Assembly (NCBI RefSeq): GCF_003609995.1 | Contig: NZ_AP018786.1 | Span: 2,304,001 to 2,368,000, forward strand | Origin: Sutterella megalosphaeroides | GTDB lineage: Bacteria; Pseudomonadota; Gammaproteobacteria; Burkholderiales; Burkholderiaceae_F | Direction: 5' to 3' | DNA: 64,000 nt | Shown: piece by piece, positions 1-8,248 of the stretch | Position numbering within the stretch: position 1 is the first letter of the stretch | How the letters are laid out: each line of letters begins with the position of its first letter | Position numbers and translations under genes: made by a program | The notes under the pieces: model-generated | Database searches by the model: none | The model's input: the letters and a program-made list of their open reading frames with translations, nothing else | What the model was told of the DNA's origin: nothing

Positions 1-1791
1 ACGGATGCCGAGGTACTTCTCGACCGCCTTGTCGTCGACGACGATCGGCAGTTCGGGCTTCCCTTCCTTCTTTTCGAGTTCCTCAAGGAGGATCTTGCGA
101 AGGATGCGACCGATCGTACGTTCGAGCTGGCGCACGCCCGCTTCGCGCGTGTAGTAGCGGATCACCTCAAGGATCGCCGAGCGCTCGATGCGCACTTCGT
201 CCTCTTTGATGCCGCAGGCGCGCATCTGCTTGCCGACGAGGTGCTGTTCGGCAATGTGCACCTTCTCGTCTTCCGTGTAGCCTTCGAGGTCGATCACTTC
301 CATACGATCGAGCAACGCCGGCGGAATGTTGTACGAATTCGAGGTCGCCACGAAGAAGACGTCCGAGAGGTCGAACGGCAGCTCGACGTAGTGGTCTTCG
401 AACGAATTGTTCTGTTCGGGGTCGAGCACTTCGAGAAGCGCCGAATTGGGGTCGCCGCGCACGCCGCCCGAAATCTTGTCGATTTCGTCAAGGAGGAAGA
501 GCGGATTGCGAACGCCCGCCTTCATGAGGTGCTTGATGACCTGCCCCGGCATCGCGCCCACGTACGTACGGCGATGACCGCGGATTTCCGCTTCGTCGGC
601 GATGCCGCCGAGCGCCATGCGAACGTAGTTGCGGTTCGTCGCGCGCGCGATCGAACGACCGAGCGAGGTTTTGCCCACACCCGGACCGCCCACGAGGCAG
701 AGAATCGGCGCCTTCATCTTGTCCTGGCGCTTCTGAACGGCCAGGTACTCGAGAATGCGTTCCTTCACCTTCTTGAGACCCCAGTGGTCCTCGTCGAGGA
801 CCTGACGGGCGTGCTCGATGTCGGAGTTGACTTCGCACTTCTTCGTCCACGGCAAGTCGAGAAGCGTGTCGACGTAGCCGCGCACCACGGCCGCTTCGGC
901 CGCCGTGGGCGACATGCCCTTCAGACGACGCACTTCTTCGAGCGCCGCCTTTTGCACCTCGGCGGGGAGCTTTGCTTCGCGCACCTTCTTTTCGAGCGCG
1001 GCCGTGTCGTCGGGACCGTCCTCGTCCTCGGACATGCCGAGTTCCTTGCGGATGGCCTTCATCTGCTCGTTGAGGTAGTACTCGCGCTGATTGCGGTCCA
1101 TCTGATCCTTGACGCGCATCTGGATGCGGCGGTCGATCTGACCGCTTTGCTGCAGGCGCTGCATGAGCTCAAGCAACATGTCGAAGCGCTTGAAGGGATC
1201 GATTTCGCGAATGAAGGCGATGCGCTCCTCGGTCGAGAGCGGAAGCACGGCCGCTGCGAGGTCGCAGCAGAGCACGGGATCCGACTCTTTCTCGATGGCT
1301 TCGAACACTTCGGCCGGAACCTTGCGGTCGCCCGAGAGGAAGTGGCGCACGCCGCTCACGAGCGACACGCGGAAGGGCGCGAGCTCGTTTTCGGGGGCGT
1401 CGAGCGTCGGAATGTCCTCAACGACCGCTTCGTAGTAATCCTTGTCGGGATCTTCCGAACCGGGGAGGACAAGGGACTTGAGCGAGCAGCGCGTCAAACC
1501 GCGCACGAGCCCCTTCACGGAGCCGTCGGGCAGGCGCAGAAGCTGCGTGATTTCACCCACGACGCCCACGTCCCAAAGGTCTTCGGCCTTCGGTTCGTCG
1601 ACTTCTTTCTGGCGTTGCGTGAGCAGGACCACCTTGGCGTCCGTTTCCTTCAGCGCGGCCTGAGCGGCCGACACCGAAACCGGTCGCGACATGAAGACGG
1701 TGGTCATCGTATTGGGCCCCACCACCATGTCGCGAAGCGGCACCACGGGCAGACGCTGCGGTGTTCCCGGGGAATTGAACTTGTTGGTCAA
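1..1791 (-). CDS. lon: Lon ATP-dependent protease (partial, C-terminus outside window)
   Basis: Cytosolic AAA+ serine protease that degrades misfolded and regulatory proteins. The first 597 residues are visible: the N-terminal substrate-binding domain, the coiled helical linker, and the AAA+ module with Walker A (GGPGVGKTS, near residue 367) and Walker B (LFLLDEID). The Ser-Lys protease domain lies beyond position 1. No ATG fits the conserved start. TTG at 1789-1791, reading MTNKFNSPGTPQRLPV with AGGA about nine bases upstream, is the best start. It follows clpX on the same strand after a 185-bp gap that contains its own heat-shock-like promoter. Family identity is very secure; the TTG start is inferred. 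Confidence 0.96.
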   Translation of the reverse strand, partial: MTNKFNSPGTPQRLPVVPLRDMVVGPNTMTTVFMSRPVSVSAAQAALKETDAKVVLLTQRQKEVDEPKAEDLWDVGVVGEITQLLRLPDGSVKGLVRGLTRCSLKSLVLPGSEDPDKDYYEAVVEDIPTLDAPENELAPFRVSLVSGVRHFLSGDRKVPAEVFEAIEKESDPVLCCDLAAAVLPLSTEERIAFIREIDPFKRFDMLLELMQRLQQSGQIDRRIQMRVKDQMDRNQREYYLNEQMKAIRKELGMSEDEDGPDDTAALEKKVREAKLPAEVQKAALEEVRRLKGMSPTAAEAAVVRGYVDTLLDLPWTKKCEVNSDIEHARQVLDEDHWGLKKVKERILEYLAVQKRQDKMKAPILCLVGGPGVGKTSLGRSIARATNRNYVRMALGGIADEAEIRGHRRTYVGAMPGQVIKHLMKAGVRNPLFLLDEIDKISGGVRGDPNSALLEVLDPEQNNSFEDHYVELPFDLSDVFFVATSNSYNIPPALLDRMEVIDLEGYTEDEKVHIAEQHLVGKQMRACGIKEDEVRIERSAILEVIRYYTREAGVRQLERTIGRILRKILLEELEKKEGKPELPIVVDDKAVEKYLGIR

Positions 1792-1827
1792 AGTTGTAGT
1801 TCCTAAAGAATTCTGTCGGTACGTCTT

Positions 1828-1856
1828 ATATGGGGACGGCTCCGCGGGTTTTCAAT
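1828..1856 (-). promoter_or_regulatory. Sigma-32 (heat-shock) type promoter of lon
   Basis: On the minus strand the sequence has ATTGAAAA (1849-1856) and CCCCATAT (1828-1835), with 15 bases between TTGAAA and CCCCAT. This closely resembles the RpoH consensus (CTTGAAA, then CCCCATnT). It would start transcription near 1820, leaving a leader of about 30 nt before the TTG start. lon is a classical heat-shock gene, so the context agrees. Functional use is inferred. Confidence 0.7.
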
Positions 1857-1976
1857 GCGAAACCGCCCGCACGACGAAATCGGCGCCGATGGGGCGAAGC
1901 CCGGCCTCCGAAAGCCGGGCGTCGGGCGCAGGCCAGTCCCCGCGAAAGGTCGCCCCGGGCGTCCGGTCGGGCACCG

Positions 1977-3302
1977 TCAGGCGGAAGGCGCCTGCGTGCC
2001 GCGACGGAAGATTTCGGGCTTCGCCGTCTTGCGAACGGCGTCCTTCGTCACGATCACGCGCTCGACGGGCTCTTCGGAGCCGGGGAGTTCGAACATCGTA
2101 TCGAGAAGGATGTCCTCCAGAATCGAGCGAAGACCGCGGGCGCCGGTCTTGCGTTCGATCGCGCGGCGGGCGATTTCCTGCAAGGCGTCGGCCGTGAATT
2201 CGAGCTCGATCCCTTCCATCTTGAAGAGCGCCTGGAACTGACGCACGATGGCGTTTTTGGGCTCCGTCAGGATGCGGATGAGGGCCTGTTCGTCGAGGCT
2301 GTTGAGGCACGTGATGACGGGCAGACGGCCGACGAGTTCGGGGATCAGGCCGAAACGCACGAAGTCCGAGGCTTCGACCTTCGAGAAGATGTCGGTCGCT
2401 TCGCGTTCGCGCTTCCCGTGCACGGTACCGCCGAAGCCGATCGTGCTCTTTTGCGTGCGCTGCTCGATGATGCGTTCCATCCCGTCGAAGGCGCCCCCGC
2501 AGATGAAGAGAATCTGCGTCGTGTCGACTTCGATCATCGGGCGGTTCGGGTGCTTGCGCCCGCCCGCTTCGGGCATGCGCGCCACCGTCCCTTCGATGAG
2601 TTTCAGAAGCGCCTGCTGCACGCCCTCGCCCGAGACGTCGCGCGTGATCGAGGGGTTCTCGCTCTTGCGGGCGATCTTGTCGATTTCGTCGAGGTAGATG
2701 ATGCCGCGCTGAGCCTTTTCGATGTCGCCGTCCGCGGCCTGAACGAGGCGCGCGACGATGTTTTCGACGTCTTCGCCCACGTAACCGGCTTCGGTGAGGG
2801 TCGTCGCGTCCGCGATCGCAAAGGGCACGTCAAGCGCGCGCGCCAGCGTCTGCGCGAGGAGCGTCTTCCCGGAGCCCGTCGGCCCCACGACGAGAACGTT
2901 CGACTTCTGAAGTTCGACTTCGCGGTCCTTTGCGGCCGCGTCGCCCTTTTCGTCGAGCGCCTTCAGACGCTTGTAGTGGTTGTAGACCGCAACGGAGAGC
3001 GTGCGCTTCGCGTGCTCCTGACCGATCACGTACTTTTCGAGGTGTTCGTAAAGTTCCTTCGGGGTCGGGAGCTTCTTGGGTTCGGCCGCGGGCGTCTCGG
3101 GCGTTTCGGCCCCGGCCCCGGCTTCGGGCGCGGAAGCGGCCGCCGCTTCGCCCGCCGACTTCGCGCGCGATTCGACGACCTTCATCATGTTGCGCACGCA
3201 ACGGTCGCAGAGGTACGTGTCGGGACCGACACCGAGAAGCGTTTGGCAGGCACTCTTCGGGCGACCGCAGCACGAGCACGTCAGTTCTTTCTTGCTATCC
3301 AT
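1977..3302 (-). CDS. clpX: ClpX, ATP-binding unfoldase subunit of ClpXP
   Basis: AAA+ unfoldase that recognises tagged or native substrates and feeds them into ClpP. The 441 residues are close to the family length. The N-terminal C4 zinc-binding domain ([11 protein letters not shown] then CDRCV) is followed by an Ala/Glu-rich linker, Walker A (GPTGSGKT), Walker B ([10 protein letters not shown]) and the C-terminal small domain. The ATG at 3302 places the zinc domain directly at the N-terminus. It begins 19 bp after the clpP stop, so clpPX is very likely one operon, with lon downstream on the same strand. The Pro/Ala-rich linker after the zinc domain is somewhat long. Identity is not in doubt. 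Confidence 0.98.
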   Translation of the reverse strand: MDSKKELTCSCCGRPKSACQTLLGVGPDTYLCDRCVRNMMKVVESRAKSAGEAAAASAPEAGAGAETPETPAAEPKKLPTPKELYEHLEKYVIGQEHAKRTLSVAVYNHYKRLKALDEKGDAAAKDREVELQKSNVLVVGPTGSGKTLLAQTLARALDVPFAIADATTLTEAGYVGEDVENIVARLVQAADGDIEKAQRGIIYLDEIDKIARKSENPSITRDVSGEGVQQALLKLIEGTVARMPEAGGRKHPNRPMIEVDTTQILFICGGAFDGMERIIEQRTQKSTIGFGGTVHGKREREATDIFSKVEASDFVRFGLIPELVGRLPVITCLNSLDEQALIRILTEPKNAIVRQFQALFKMEGIELEFTADALQEIARRAIERKTGARGLRSILEDILLDTMFELPGSEEPVERVIVTKDAVRKTAKPEIFRRGTQAPSA

Positions 3303-3321
3303 GGTGAACCGGGCGTCCTTC

Positions 3322-3906
3322 TTACGGACGCTTCGTCAAAATTTCGTCGATGAGGCCGTATTCGAGCGCTTCCTGGGCCGACATGAAGTTGTCGCGGTCC
3401 GTGTCGCGCACGAGATCTTCGTAGCTCTTTCCGGTGAATTCGGCCATGAGCTCGTTCATCTGGCGCTTGATGAGAAGCAGCTGGCGGGCGCGGATTTCCA
3501 CGTCGCTCGCCTGGCCTTCGGCGCCGCCGAGCGGCTGGTGAATCATGATGCGCGAATGCGGCAGCGCGTAGCGCTTGCCCTTTTCGCCCGCCGCAAGGAG
3601 GAAGGCCCCCATCGAAGCGGCCATCCCGAGGCAGATCGTATTGACCTTGGGACGAATGAAGCGCATCGTGTCGAAAATCGCCATCCCGGCGGACACCGAC
3701 CCGCCGGGGCTGTTGATGTAGAGCGAAATGTCCTTGTCGGGATCTTCGCTTTCAAGGAAAAGGAGCTGCGCGACGATGAGCGACGCCGACTGATCGTTCA
3801 CGTCCGTGTTGAGAAAGACGATGCGGTCGCGCAGAAGGCGCGAGTAAATGTCGAAGCTGCGTTCGCCGCGGCCGGAATTTTCAATAACGATGGGTACGAG
3901 TGACAT
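3322..3906 (-). CDS. clpP: ClpP, proteolytic subunit of Clp protease
   Basis: Serine peptidase that forms the double-heptamer chamber of ClpXP and ClpAP. The protein has 194 residues, the normal length. The catalytic Ser lies in GMAASMGAF, the His in IMIHQPLGG, and the Asp in the following [10 protein letters not shown] stretch. The ORF is open for 69 codons further upstream, but ATG at 3906 is chosen because it gives the conserved SLVPIVIE start and has an AGAGGT ribosome site. It lies between tig and clpX, the standard order. The 384-bp tig-clpP gap holds the tig terminator, so clpP probably has its own promoter there. Confidence 0.98.
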   Translation of the reverse strand: MSLVPIVIENSGRGERSFDIYSRLLRDRIVFLNTDVNDQSASLIVAQLLFLESEDPDKDISLYINSPGGSVSAGMAIFDTMRFIRPKVNTICLGMAASMGAFLLAAGEKGKRYALPHSRIMIHQPLGGAEGQASDVEIRARQLLLIKRQMNELMAEFTGKSYEDLVRDTDRDNFMSAQEALEYGLIDEILTKRP

Positions 3907-4173
3907 CGCGACCTCTGTTGATTCTTGGGGGTGTGCGACACGAGCCCCGAAGGCTCGGTTTCGCTCCTCGTTTGTTCGGAAAAGGCGCCGCGCATCCGCC
4001 CGAGGGCGGTTCGGGGCGCAAAGTGCGTCCATTATCGCGGAGAATTCGTTCCTCTGCTCGGTGGGGCGTTCGGCTTCGACGCGTTCCGTACGAATGCGCG
4101 AAGAAAGCGGCACGATCGTGTGCTCCCTTCGGTCCGCGCTCGGCGCGTTCGAGCGACTTTTTCAAAACGACAA

Positions 4174-4205
4174 AGGAGAGGTCCCCGCAGCGGGAAGCCT
4201 CTCCT
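4174..4205 (-). terminator. Rho-independent terminator after tig
   Basis: An 8-bp perfect stem (AGGAGAGG / CCTCTCCT) encloses a second C/G-rich inner pairing. On the minus strand it is followed by a T-rich stretch (TTTGTCGTTTTG). It lies 85 bp after the tig stop and before clpP. The rest of the 3907-4290 gap shows no gene. Confidence 0.75.
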
Positions 4206-4290
4206 CTTCGCTCCGAATCTTCGGGGCCGGGCGAACCCGAGCCCGAAGTCGGCAGGCGCACCCCGCCCGAAAGCGGGGCGTCCGAGAGCC

Positions 4291-5622
4291 TTAGAACTGG
4301 CTCTTCATCACGTCTTCGAAAGCGACCTGCTTCGTTTCGGTCTTGGCGTGAGCGAGAACCCATTCAACGAGCTTTTCTTCGAAGATCTGCGCGCCGAAGT
4401 TCTGGCGGGCGTTGGCGTTCTTCAGAGCGAAGTCGACGAATTCGGCCGGGTTTTCGTAGGAAACGGCGAAACGTTCGGCACGGGCCTTGATTTCTTCGTC
4501 CGTCACTTCGAACTTGGCTTCTTCCTGGACCTTGTCGGCGAAGAGACCGAGGCGGATGCGACGTTCGGCCTGTTCCTTGAAGAGGTCGGCGGGCGGGAGG
4601 CTCTTCATCTTCTTGACGTCGAGACCGCGGGCTTCGAGGTCGCGCAGGCTCTGCTGCAGGAGGTTCTGTTCTTCGTTGGCGACGAGGTCGGCGGGCAGAC
4701 GGAAGGTGAGGACCTTCGCGACGGCTTCCATCACGCGAGCCTTCGTTTCGTTTTCGACGCGAGCCGAAACTTCACGGGCGAGGTTCGTCTTGATTTCGGC
4801 GCGCAGCGCTTCGACGCCGCCTTCGACGCCGAGGGACTTCGCGAATTCTTCGTCAACTTCCGGGTACTTCGGTTCGGCGACTTCGGTCACCTTGACTTCG
4901 AATTCGGCGGTCTTGCCGTTGAGGCTCTGGAGACCGTAGTTTTCCGGGAAGGTGAGCGGGAAGGTCTTTTCTTCGCCGGCCTTCATGCCCTTGACGGCTT
5001 CTTCGAATTCGGGGAGCATGCGGCCTTCGCCGAGAACGAAGACGTGGCCTTCGGCCGTGCCGCCCTGGAAGGCGGTGCCGTCGATCTTGCCGACGAAGTC
5101 GAGCGTGACGCGGTCTTCGTCCTGAGCGGCGCGATCACAGGCGGTGTATTCGGCACGCTGCTTGATCATCGTCTTGATCGTGGCGTCGACGGATTCGTCC
5201 GTCACTTCGCATTCGAACTTGGTGAGTTCAACCTGCGAGAGGTCGGGCAGATCGAATTCGGGGAAGACTTCGAACGTGGCGACGAAGTGCATTTCGTTTT
5301 CGTCGTTTTCCGTGCCCGGCTTGATGGCGATGCGGGGAGTACCGGCCACCTTGAGACCGGATTCGCGGGAAGCGTCGACCCAGGCCTGGGAGACGAGCTC
5401 GTTGATGGCTTCGTCAAAAGCCTGCATGCCGTACATGGCACGAACCTGCTTCATCGGAACATGGCCCTTGCGGAAGCCCGGCATGCGGACGTTCTTGGCC
5501 TGCTTCACAAGCTTGCGTTCGGCGAGTTCGTTGGCGGCGGAGGTCGCAATCGTGAGTTCGAGGGTACGCTCGAGGGGATTGACTTCGACCTGTTCGACGG
5601 CCTGTTCATTCGTTTCAGTCAT
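4291..5622 (-). CDS. tig: Trigger factor, ribosome-associated chaperone
   Basis: Binds the ribosome exit tunnel and shields nascent chains; it also has peptidyl-prolyl isomerase activity. The 443 residues compare with about 432 in E. coli. The ribosome-binding signature GFRKGHVP is present in the N-terminal domain. The central FKBP-type domain (VTLDFVGKIDGTAF, then FPLTFPENYG) and the helical C-terminal arms follow. The ORF is open upstream, but the start at 5622 (MTETNEQAVEQVEVNP) matches the family. It is transcribed towards clpP, clpX and lon, a very conserved protein-quality cluster. Confidence 0.97.
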   Translation of the reverse strand: MTETNEQAVEQVEVNPLERTLELTIATSAANELAERKLVKQAKNVRMPGFRKGHVPMKQVRAMYGMQAFDEAINELVSQAWVDASRESGLKVAGTPRIAIKPGTENDENEMHFVATFEVFPEFDLPDLSQVELTKFECEVTDESVDATIKTMIKQRAEYTACDRAAQDEDRVTLDFVGKIDGTAFQGGTAEGHVFVLGEGRMLPEFEEAVKGMKAGEEKTFPLTFPENYGLQSLNGKTAEFEVKVTEVAEPKYPEVDEEFAKSLGVEGGVEALRAEIKTNLAREVSARVENETKARVMEAVAKVLTFRLPADLVANEEQNLLQQSLRDLEARGLDVKKMKSLPPADLFKEQAERRIRLGLFADKVQEEAKFEVTDEEIKARAERFAVSYENPAEFVDFALKNANARQNFGAQIFEEKLVEWVLAHAKTETKQVAFEDVMKSQF

Positions 5623-5826
5623 CGCTATTTCTTCGCAAAAAGATCCTGGCCGGTCGGCCGGATGCGTGATGGGAAAAAGTCCGCCGACACCACCCTGGCG
5701 TCCGGCGAGAATCCGGTAGTTCCGCCCGGCTTGCGCCCGGGGCGGCGCGCCGACGCTCCGAAAAGCGTCGCGCGAGTTCGTCCGCCCGAAACCCGCACGC
5801 GGGCGGCAGACGAATCGAAGCATTGC

Positions 5827-5832
5827 ATTATA
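5827..5832 (-). promoter_or_regulatory. Candidate -10 box of the tig promoter
   Basis: A perfect TATAAT on the minus strand lies in an otherwise GC-rich 488-bp gap (5623-6110). It would give a tig leader of about 200 nt. No convincing -35 hexamer is visible 17 bases upstream. The rest of the gap holds only unsupported overlapping reading frames. Confidence 0.4.
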
Positions 5833-6110
5833 ACGGAGTCCTCCCGCCACTGCACTTCGCGGCCTCGCTCCGAGGGCCGACCGTCCCGACGGAAATCAGG
5901 AAGTTGCGTGCGTTTTTCCGTCTTTGCCCGCACGGCAGTCCCTTCGAAGAAAACGACCCGCGTTCGATCGGTAACACTTCCCGAGTCCGCCATGTATGAC
6001 AAGGGGGCGTTGCCTTGGTAAACTGCATTCCCCGATGCGACGCGACGGATTTCGCGCCGCACCGCACCCGGCCTTCCGCTCCCGAATCACGACTCGGTTT
6101 CCGTTTTTCC

Positions 6111-6671
6111 ATGACGCCTCATTTCATCCGCACGGGGAATTGCGCCCGTCTTCTCGTTGCCGCCCTCTTCATCGGAACCCTCGCGGGCTGCGCCGTTCCC
6201 CCGCCCGCCCAAACCGAGGAAGCCCCCGCCTCCGAACCCGACCCCGTCGTCAACGAGCAGGAACACCGCGCCCTTGACGCGCTTTCGGACCGTTTCGAGG
6301 CCGTGGGCGTTCGGATGCGCGCCATTTGCGTCTCGCCCGAAAACCGGGCCTACTTCAACAAAACCGCCTGTCTTCCCTCGGGCATCACCGAAGAGATGAC
6401 GAAGGACACGAGTCGCATCACGAAAGCTCAGAAGCGCGCGGCCGAACAGGTCTTCAAGGCGACGCACGAGCTCAACGAAGAAACGCGCGACCTCATGCTC
6501 AAGTCCGGAATCCCGAGCTACATGGACGACGCAATCGAATCGCGCCGCACGATCGACCCCGCCATCAAGGACCTCCAGAACCGGCTCCTCTCGGGGAAAA
6601 TCACCTGGGGCGAATACAACCGCGAGCGTCGCGAGCTTGCGGCCCGCAGCGCCGAGAGCCATCACGAATGA
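6111..6671 (+). CDS. Putative lipoprotein, function unknown
   Basis: A 186-residue protein starting at ATG 6111. The N-terminus is a lipoprotein signal: a basic start, a hydrophobic run and the lipobox LAGC, with the lipidated Cys at residue 27. A Pro/Glu/Ala-rich linker follows, then a mostly helical, charged region with no domain I recognise. An in-frame start 32 codons upstream exists but would spoil the signal peptide. It is divergent from tig and stands alone before tRNA-Leu. The charged helical body could be envelope-associated, but no function can be assigned. Confidence 0.7.
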   Translation: MTPHFIRTGNCARLLVAALFIGTLAGCAVPPPAQTEEAPASEPDPVVNEQEHRALDALSDRFEAVGVRMRAICVSPENRAYFNKTACLPSGITEEMTKDTSRITKAQKRAAEQVFKATHELNEETRDLMLKSGIPSYMDDAIESRRTIDPAIKDLQNRLLSGKITWGEYNRERRELAARSAESHHE

Positions 6672-6737
6672 TTCGCCTCACATCCGACGGGAGGAAACGC
6701 GGCGGCGCCGAATCCGCTAGAATTACCCTCCTCCCGT

Positions 6738-6822
6738 GCGGGAGTGGCGAAATTGGTAGACGCACCAGGTTTAGGTCCTGACGCCTTCAGGCGTGCCGGT
6801 TCGAGTCCGGCCTTCCGCACCA
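6738..6822 (+). tRNA. tRNA-Leu (anticodon UAG)
   Basis: An 85-nt tRNA with encoded CCA. The acceptor stem GCGGGAG pairs with CTTCCGC (one G-U). The D-arm, the anticodon loop TTTAGGT (anticodon TAG), a long class II variable arm (ACGCC/GGCGT) and the T-arm GCCGG-TTCGAGT-CCGGC are all clear. The long variable arm and the anticodon identify leucine. An accessory islet of lower GC starts immediately downstream. Confidence 0.97.
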
Positions 6823-6855
6823 CAATACATATATCCGCTATCGACGACCATAATC

Positions 6856-6882
6856 CACAACAAGATGTTGTGCGTCTTGACA
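6856..6882 (+). promoter_or_regulatory. Inverted repeat plus TTGACA box before the Panacea gene
   Basis: A 7-3-7 inverted repeat (CACAACA aga TGTTGTG, 6856-6872) ends five bases before a perfect TTGACA (6877-6882). A clear -10 box at normal spacing is not visible. Downstream, ACTGCACG occurs twice 11 bases apart. The arrangement suggests an autoregulated promoter for the gene starting at 7025, as in many toxin-antitoxin operons. This is inference. Confidence 0.4.
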
Positions 6883-7024
6883 GTCGGCAACAATCGCTCT
6901 CTGCAAAATCACTGCACGACTACTGCACGCAGCGGATGCGGATCGACTCCCGCCTCGGGCACGGCAACACAGCGTTCGCGCGAGCATCGGAACGCACCCA
7001 TTTCTTTCGTAACGGGAGGCGTTG

Positions 7025-7516
7025 ATGAAGAGTACAGCACTCGCTCCCCATGACAGCCTCCGCGTGATGGCCTATCTCATTCGGCGATGCCGTCGGCTGG
7101 GGATCGAAGTCGACGCAACGAAGCTCCAAAAACTCATGTACTGCTGCTACGGCGTGTGCCTGGCGATTCTCGACCACCGTCTCTGCGACGAAAGTCCGGA
7201 AGCGTGGCAGTACGGTCCGGTTTTTCCGCGAACGCTTCGGCAGTTGAAGCTCAACGGCGTCGATTTCGTCGAGACCGCATTTGAGGACCCTGCGCTCGAA
7301 ACGGCGCTGCCCGAGGACGTCGTGCAGGCCGTCGATCAGACACTGACGCACTTCGGAAAACTCTCCGCCGCACAACTTTCGGTGTGGTCCCATAGTCCGG
7401 GTTCCCCGTGGAGTCTCGCTTCCGACGACGGAGCGCATCTTTACGATCAAATCCCCGACGCCACCATCCGAACCTATTTCGCAAGCAACGTCGTCACGGT
7501 CAACGCCGAAGCTTGA
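7025..7516 (+). CDS. Panacea-domain (SocA/DUF4065-type) antitoxin-like protein
   Basis: A 163-residue soluble protein. The segment TKLQKLMYCCYGV, followed after about 20 residues by EAWQYGPVFPRTL, is the hallmark of the Panacea domain (DUF4065, GepA/SocA). This fold serves as antitoxin for many unrelated toxins and can act as a ClpXP adaptor (SocA). ATG 7025 is chosen over the TTG one codon earlier because GGGAGG lies seven bases upstream. It sits just after tRNA-Leu in a segment of lower GC than its surroundings, a typical place for acquired genes. No conventional toxin gene is adjacent on the same strand; the 34-residue membrane peptide encoded on the other strand at 7721-7825 is the only nearby candidate. 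Family call is good; partner is unknown. Confidence 0.85.
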   Translation: MKSTALAPHDSLRVMAYLIRRCRRLGIEVDATKLQKLMYCCYGVCLAILDHRLCDESPEAWQYGPVFPRTLRQLKLNGVDFVETAFEDPALETALPEDVVQAVDQTLTHFGKLSAAQLSVWSHSPGSPWSLASDDGAHLYDQIPDATIRTYFASNVVTVNAEA

Positions 7517-7573
7517 CTTCGGTATTTGAAGCACCATGCTCGCATGGGTTTGGTAGCCGAGCCAGGCGCTAAC

Positions 7574-7657
7574 GATGGGAACGAAGCCGCCGGGATGGGG
7601 GCCCAAAAGTCCGGAAAGCTCGACCGTTCCAGGCTCTGTAGTCTCGTCACACCAGTC
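7574..7657. repeat. Direct repeat copy 1 of an ~80-bp element
   Basis: This segment (TGGGAACGAAGCCGCCGGGA through CCAGGCTCTGTAGT to CGTCACACC) recurs about 400 bp downstream at 7972-8054 with roughly 85% identity by eye. The two copies bracket the 34-residue peptide gene and both palindromes. The element is non-coding as far as can be seen. Confidence 0.75.
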
Positions 7658-7720
7658 TCCTCCGAAGGCATGTGTATATTGATTGCCTAACAGAAACCGT
7701 ACCACCAAATGCCGAGAGGA

Positions 7721-7825
7721 TTAAAACACGTAGCGAACGATCAAAAGAATCAGGATGGCGTAAATAATTACGCCCCAGCAAAACGACATCGTTCCCACAA
7801 AAGTTTTAATTAAGCGACCGAACAT
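7721..7825 (-). CDS. 34-residue single-span hydrophobic membrane peptide
   Basis: Too short for standard gene callers. ATG at 7825 is preceded on the minus strand by AAAGGTGG with four bases between, a good ribosome site. The product begins MFGRLIKTF and then has an almost unbroken hydrophobic stretch from about residue 9 to 30 (including WGVIIYAILILLIV), ending RYVF. This predicts one membrane helix with a basic N-terminal side. Size and shape resemble small membrane-acting toxins, but also other tiny membrane proteins. It converges on the Panacea gene and is enclosed by the direct repeats. Expression is unproven. Confidence 0.5.
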   Translation of the reverse strand: MFGRLIKTFVGTMSFCWGVIIYAILILLIVRYVF

Positions 7826-7862
7826 CGTGCCACCTTTGCAGTCTGACGCATAGCGCCCTAGA

Positions 7863-7890
7863 ACCATTTTACCCGCGTAGGTAAAATGGT
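7863..7890. repeat. Strong palindrome A (11-bp stem, 6-nt loop)
   Basis: ACCATTTTACC and GGTAAAATGGT form a perfect 11-bp inverted repeat around CGCGTA. It lies about 40 bp upstream of the 34-residue peptide start and is related to the palindrome at 7935-7964: both have ATTTTAnC arms followed by CGGCC. There is no T-run, so an operator or processing hairpin is more likely than a terminator. Confidence 0.7.
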
Positions 7891-7934
7891 CGGCCTAAGG
7901 CCTCCGAGCAATCGGTAGCCTCATCAACGTCGAA

Positions 7935-7964
7935 GATCATTTTAACAACGTTGTTAAAATGATC
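7935..7964. repeat. Perfect 30-bp palindrome B
   Basis: GATCATTTTAACAAC is followed directly by its exact reverse complement. This is far longer than expected by chance. It shares the ATTTTA...TAAAAT core and the trailing CGGCC with palindrome A 45 bp away, so the two look like a paired site family. It abuts direct repeat copy 2. Confidence 0.8.
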
Positions 7965-7971
7965 GGCCAAC

Positions 7972-8054
7972 GGTGGGAACGAAGCCGCCGGGATGAGGCG
8001 CCAAATTCGAAAAGCTCGACTGATCCAGGCTCTGTAGTCCCGTCACACCTGGCT
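7972..8054. repeat. Direct repeat copy 2 of the ~80-bp element
   Basis: Second copy of the element at 7574-7657. Long identical blocks include TGGGAACGAAGCCGCCGGGA, AAAGCTCGAC, CCAGGCTCTGTAGT and CGTCACACC. The remaining sequence up to 8130 shows no gene. Confidence 0.75.
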
Positions 8055-8133
8055 GTCGGGCTTTTCTTTTGCCGTTGGCCGAACTGCCGCAAAGGAAGCG
8101 GGAATTTTCGGATTCGACCGCAACTTAAGGTCG

Positions 8134-8169
8134 CAAAAAAGCCTCGACATCGCATCGGATCGTCGAGGC
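8134..8169 (-). terminator. Terminator after the UreE-like gene
   Basis: GCCTCGAC (8141-8148) pairs with GTCGAGGC (8162-8169). On the minus strand the stem is followed by TTTTTT. It lies 80 bp after the stop of the UreE-like gene and probably works in both directions, since a TTTGCTTTT tract follows on the plus side. Confidence 0.75.
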
Positions 8170-8248
8170 TTTGCTTTTCGTCGAAGCCCAGGCGGAGGAC
8201 GACGCCTCCGCCGATTTCAACTCGGGACTTCGACGGATGCGCGGCGCC

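Noticed and set aside
241-1806. 521-codon plus-strand frame over lon
   Set aside because: Antisense shadow of lon; no motif and no ribosome site.
6738-8060. Integrated phage or genomic island using tRNA-Leu as attachment site
   Set aside because: No integrase and no second copy of the tRNA 3' end is visible downstream; only a small islet can be claimed.
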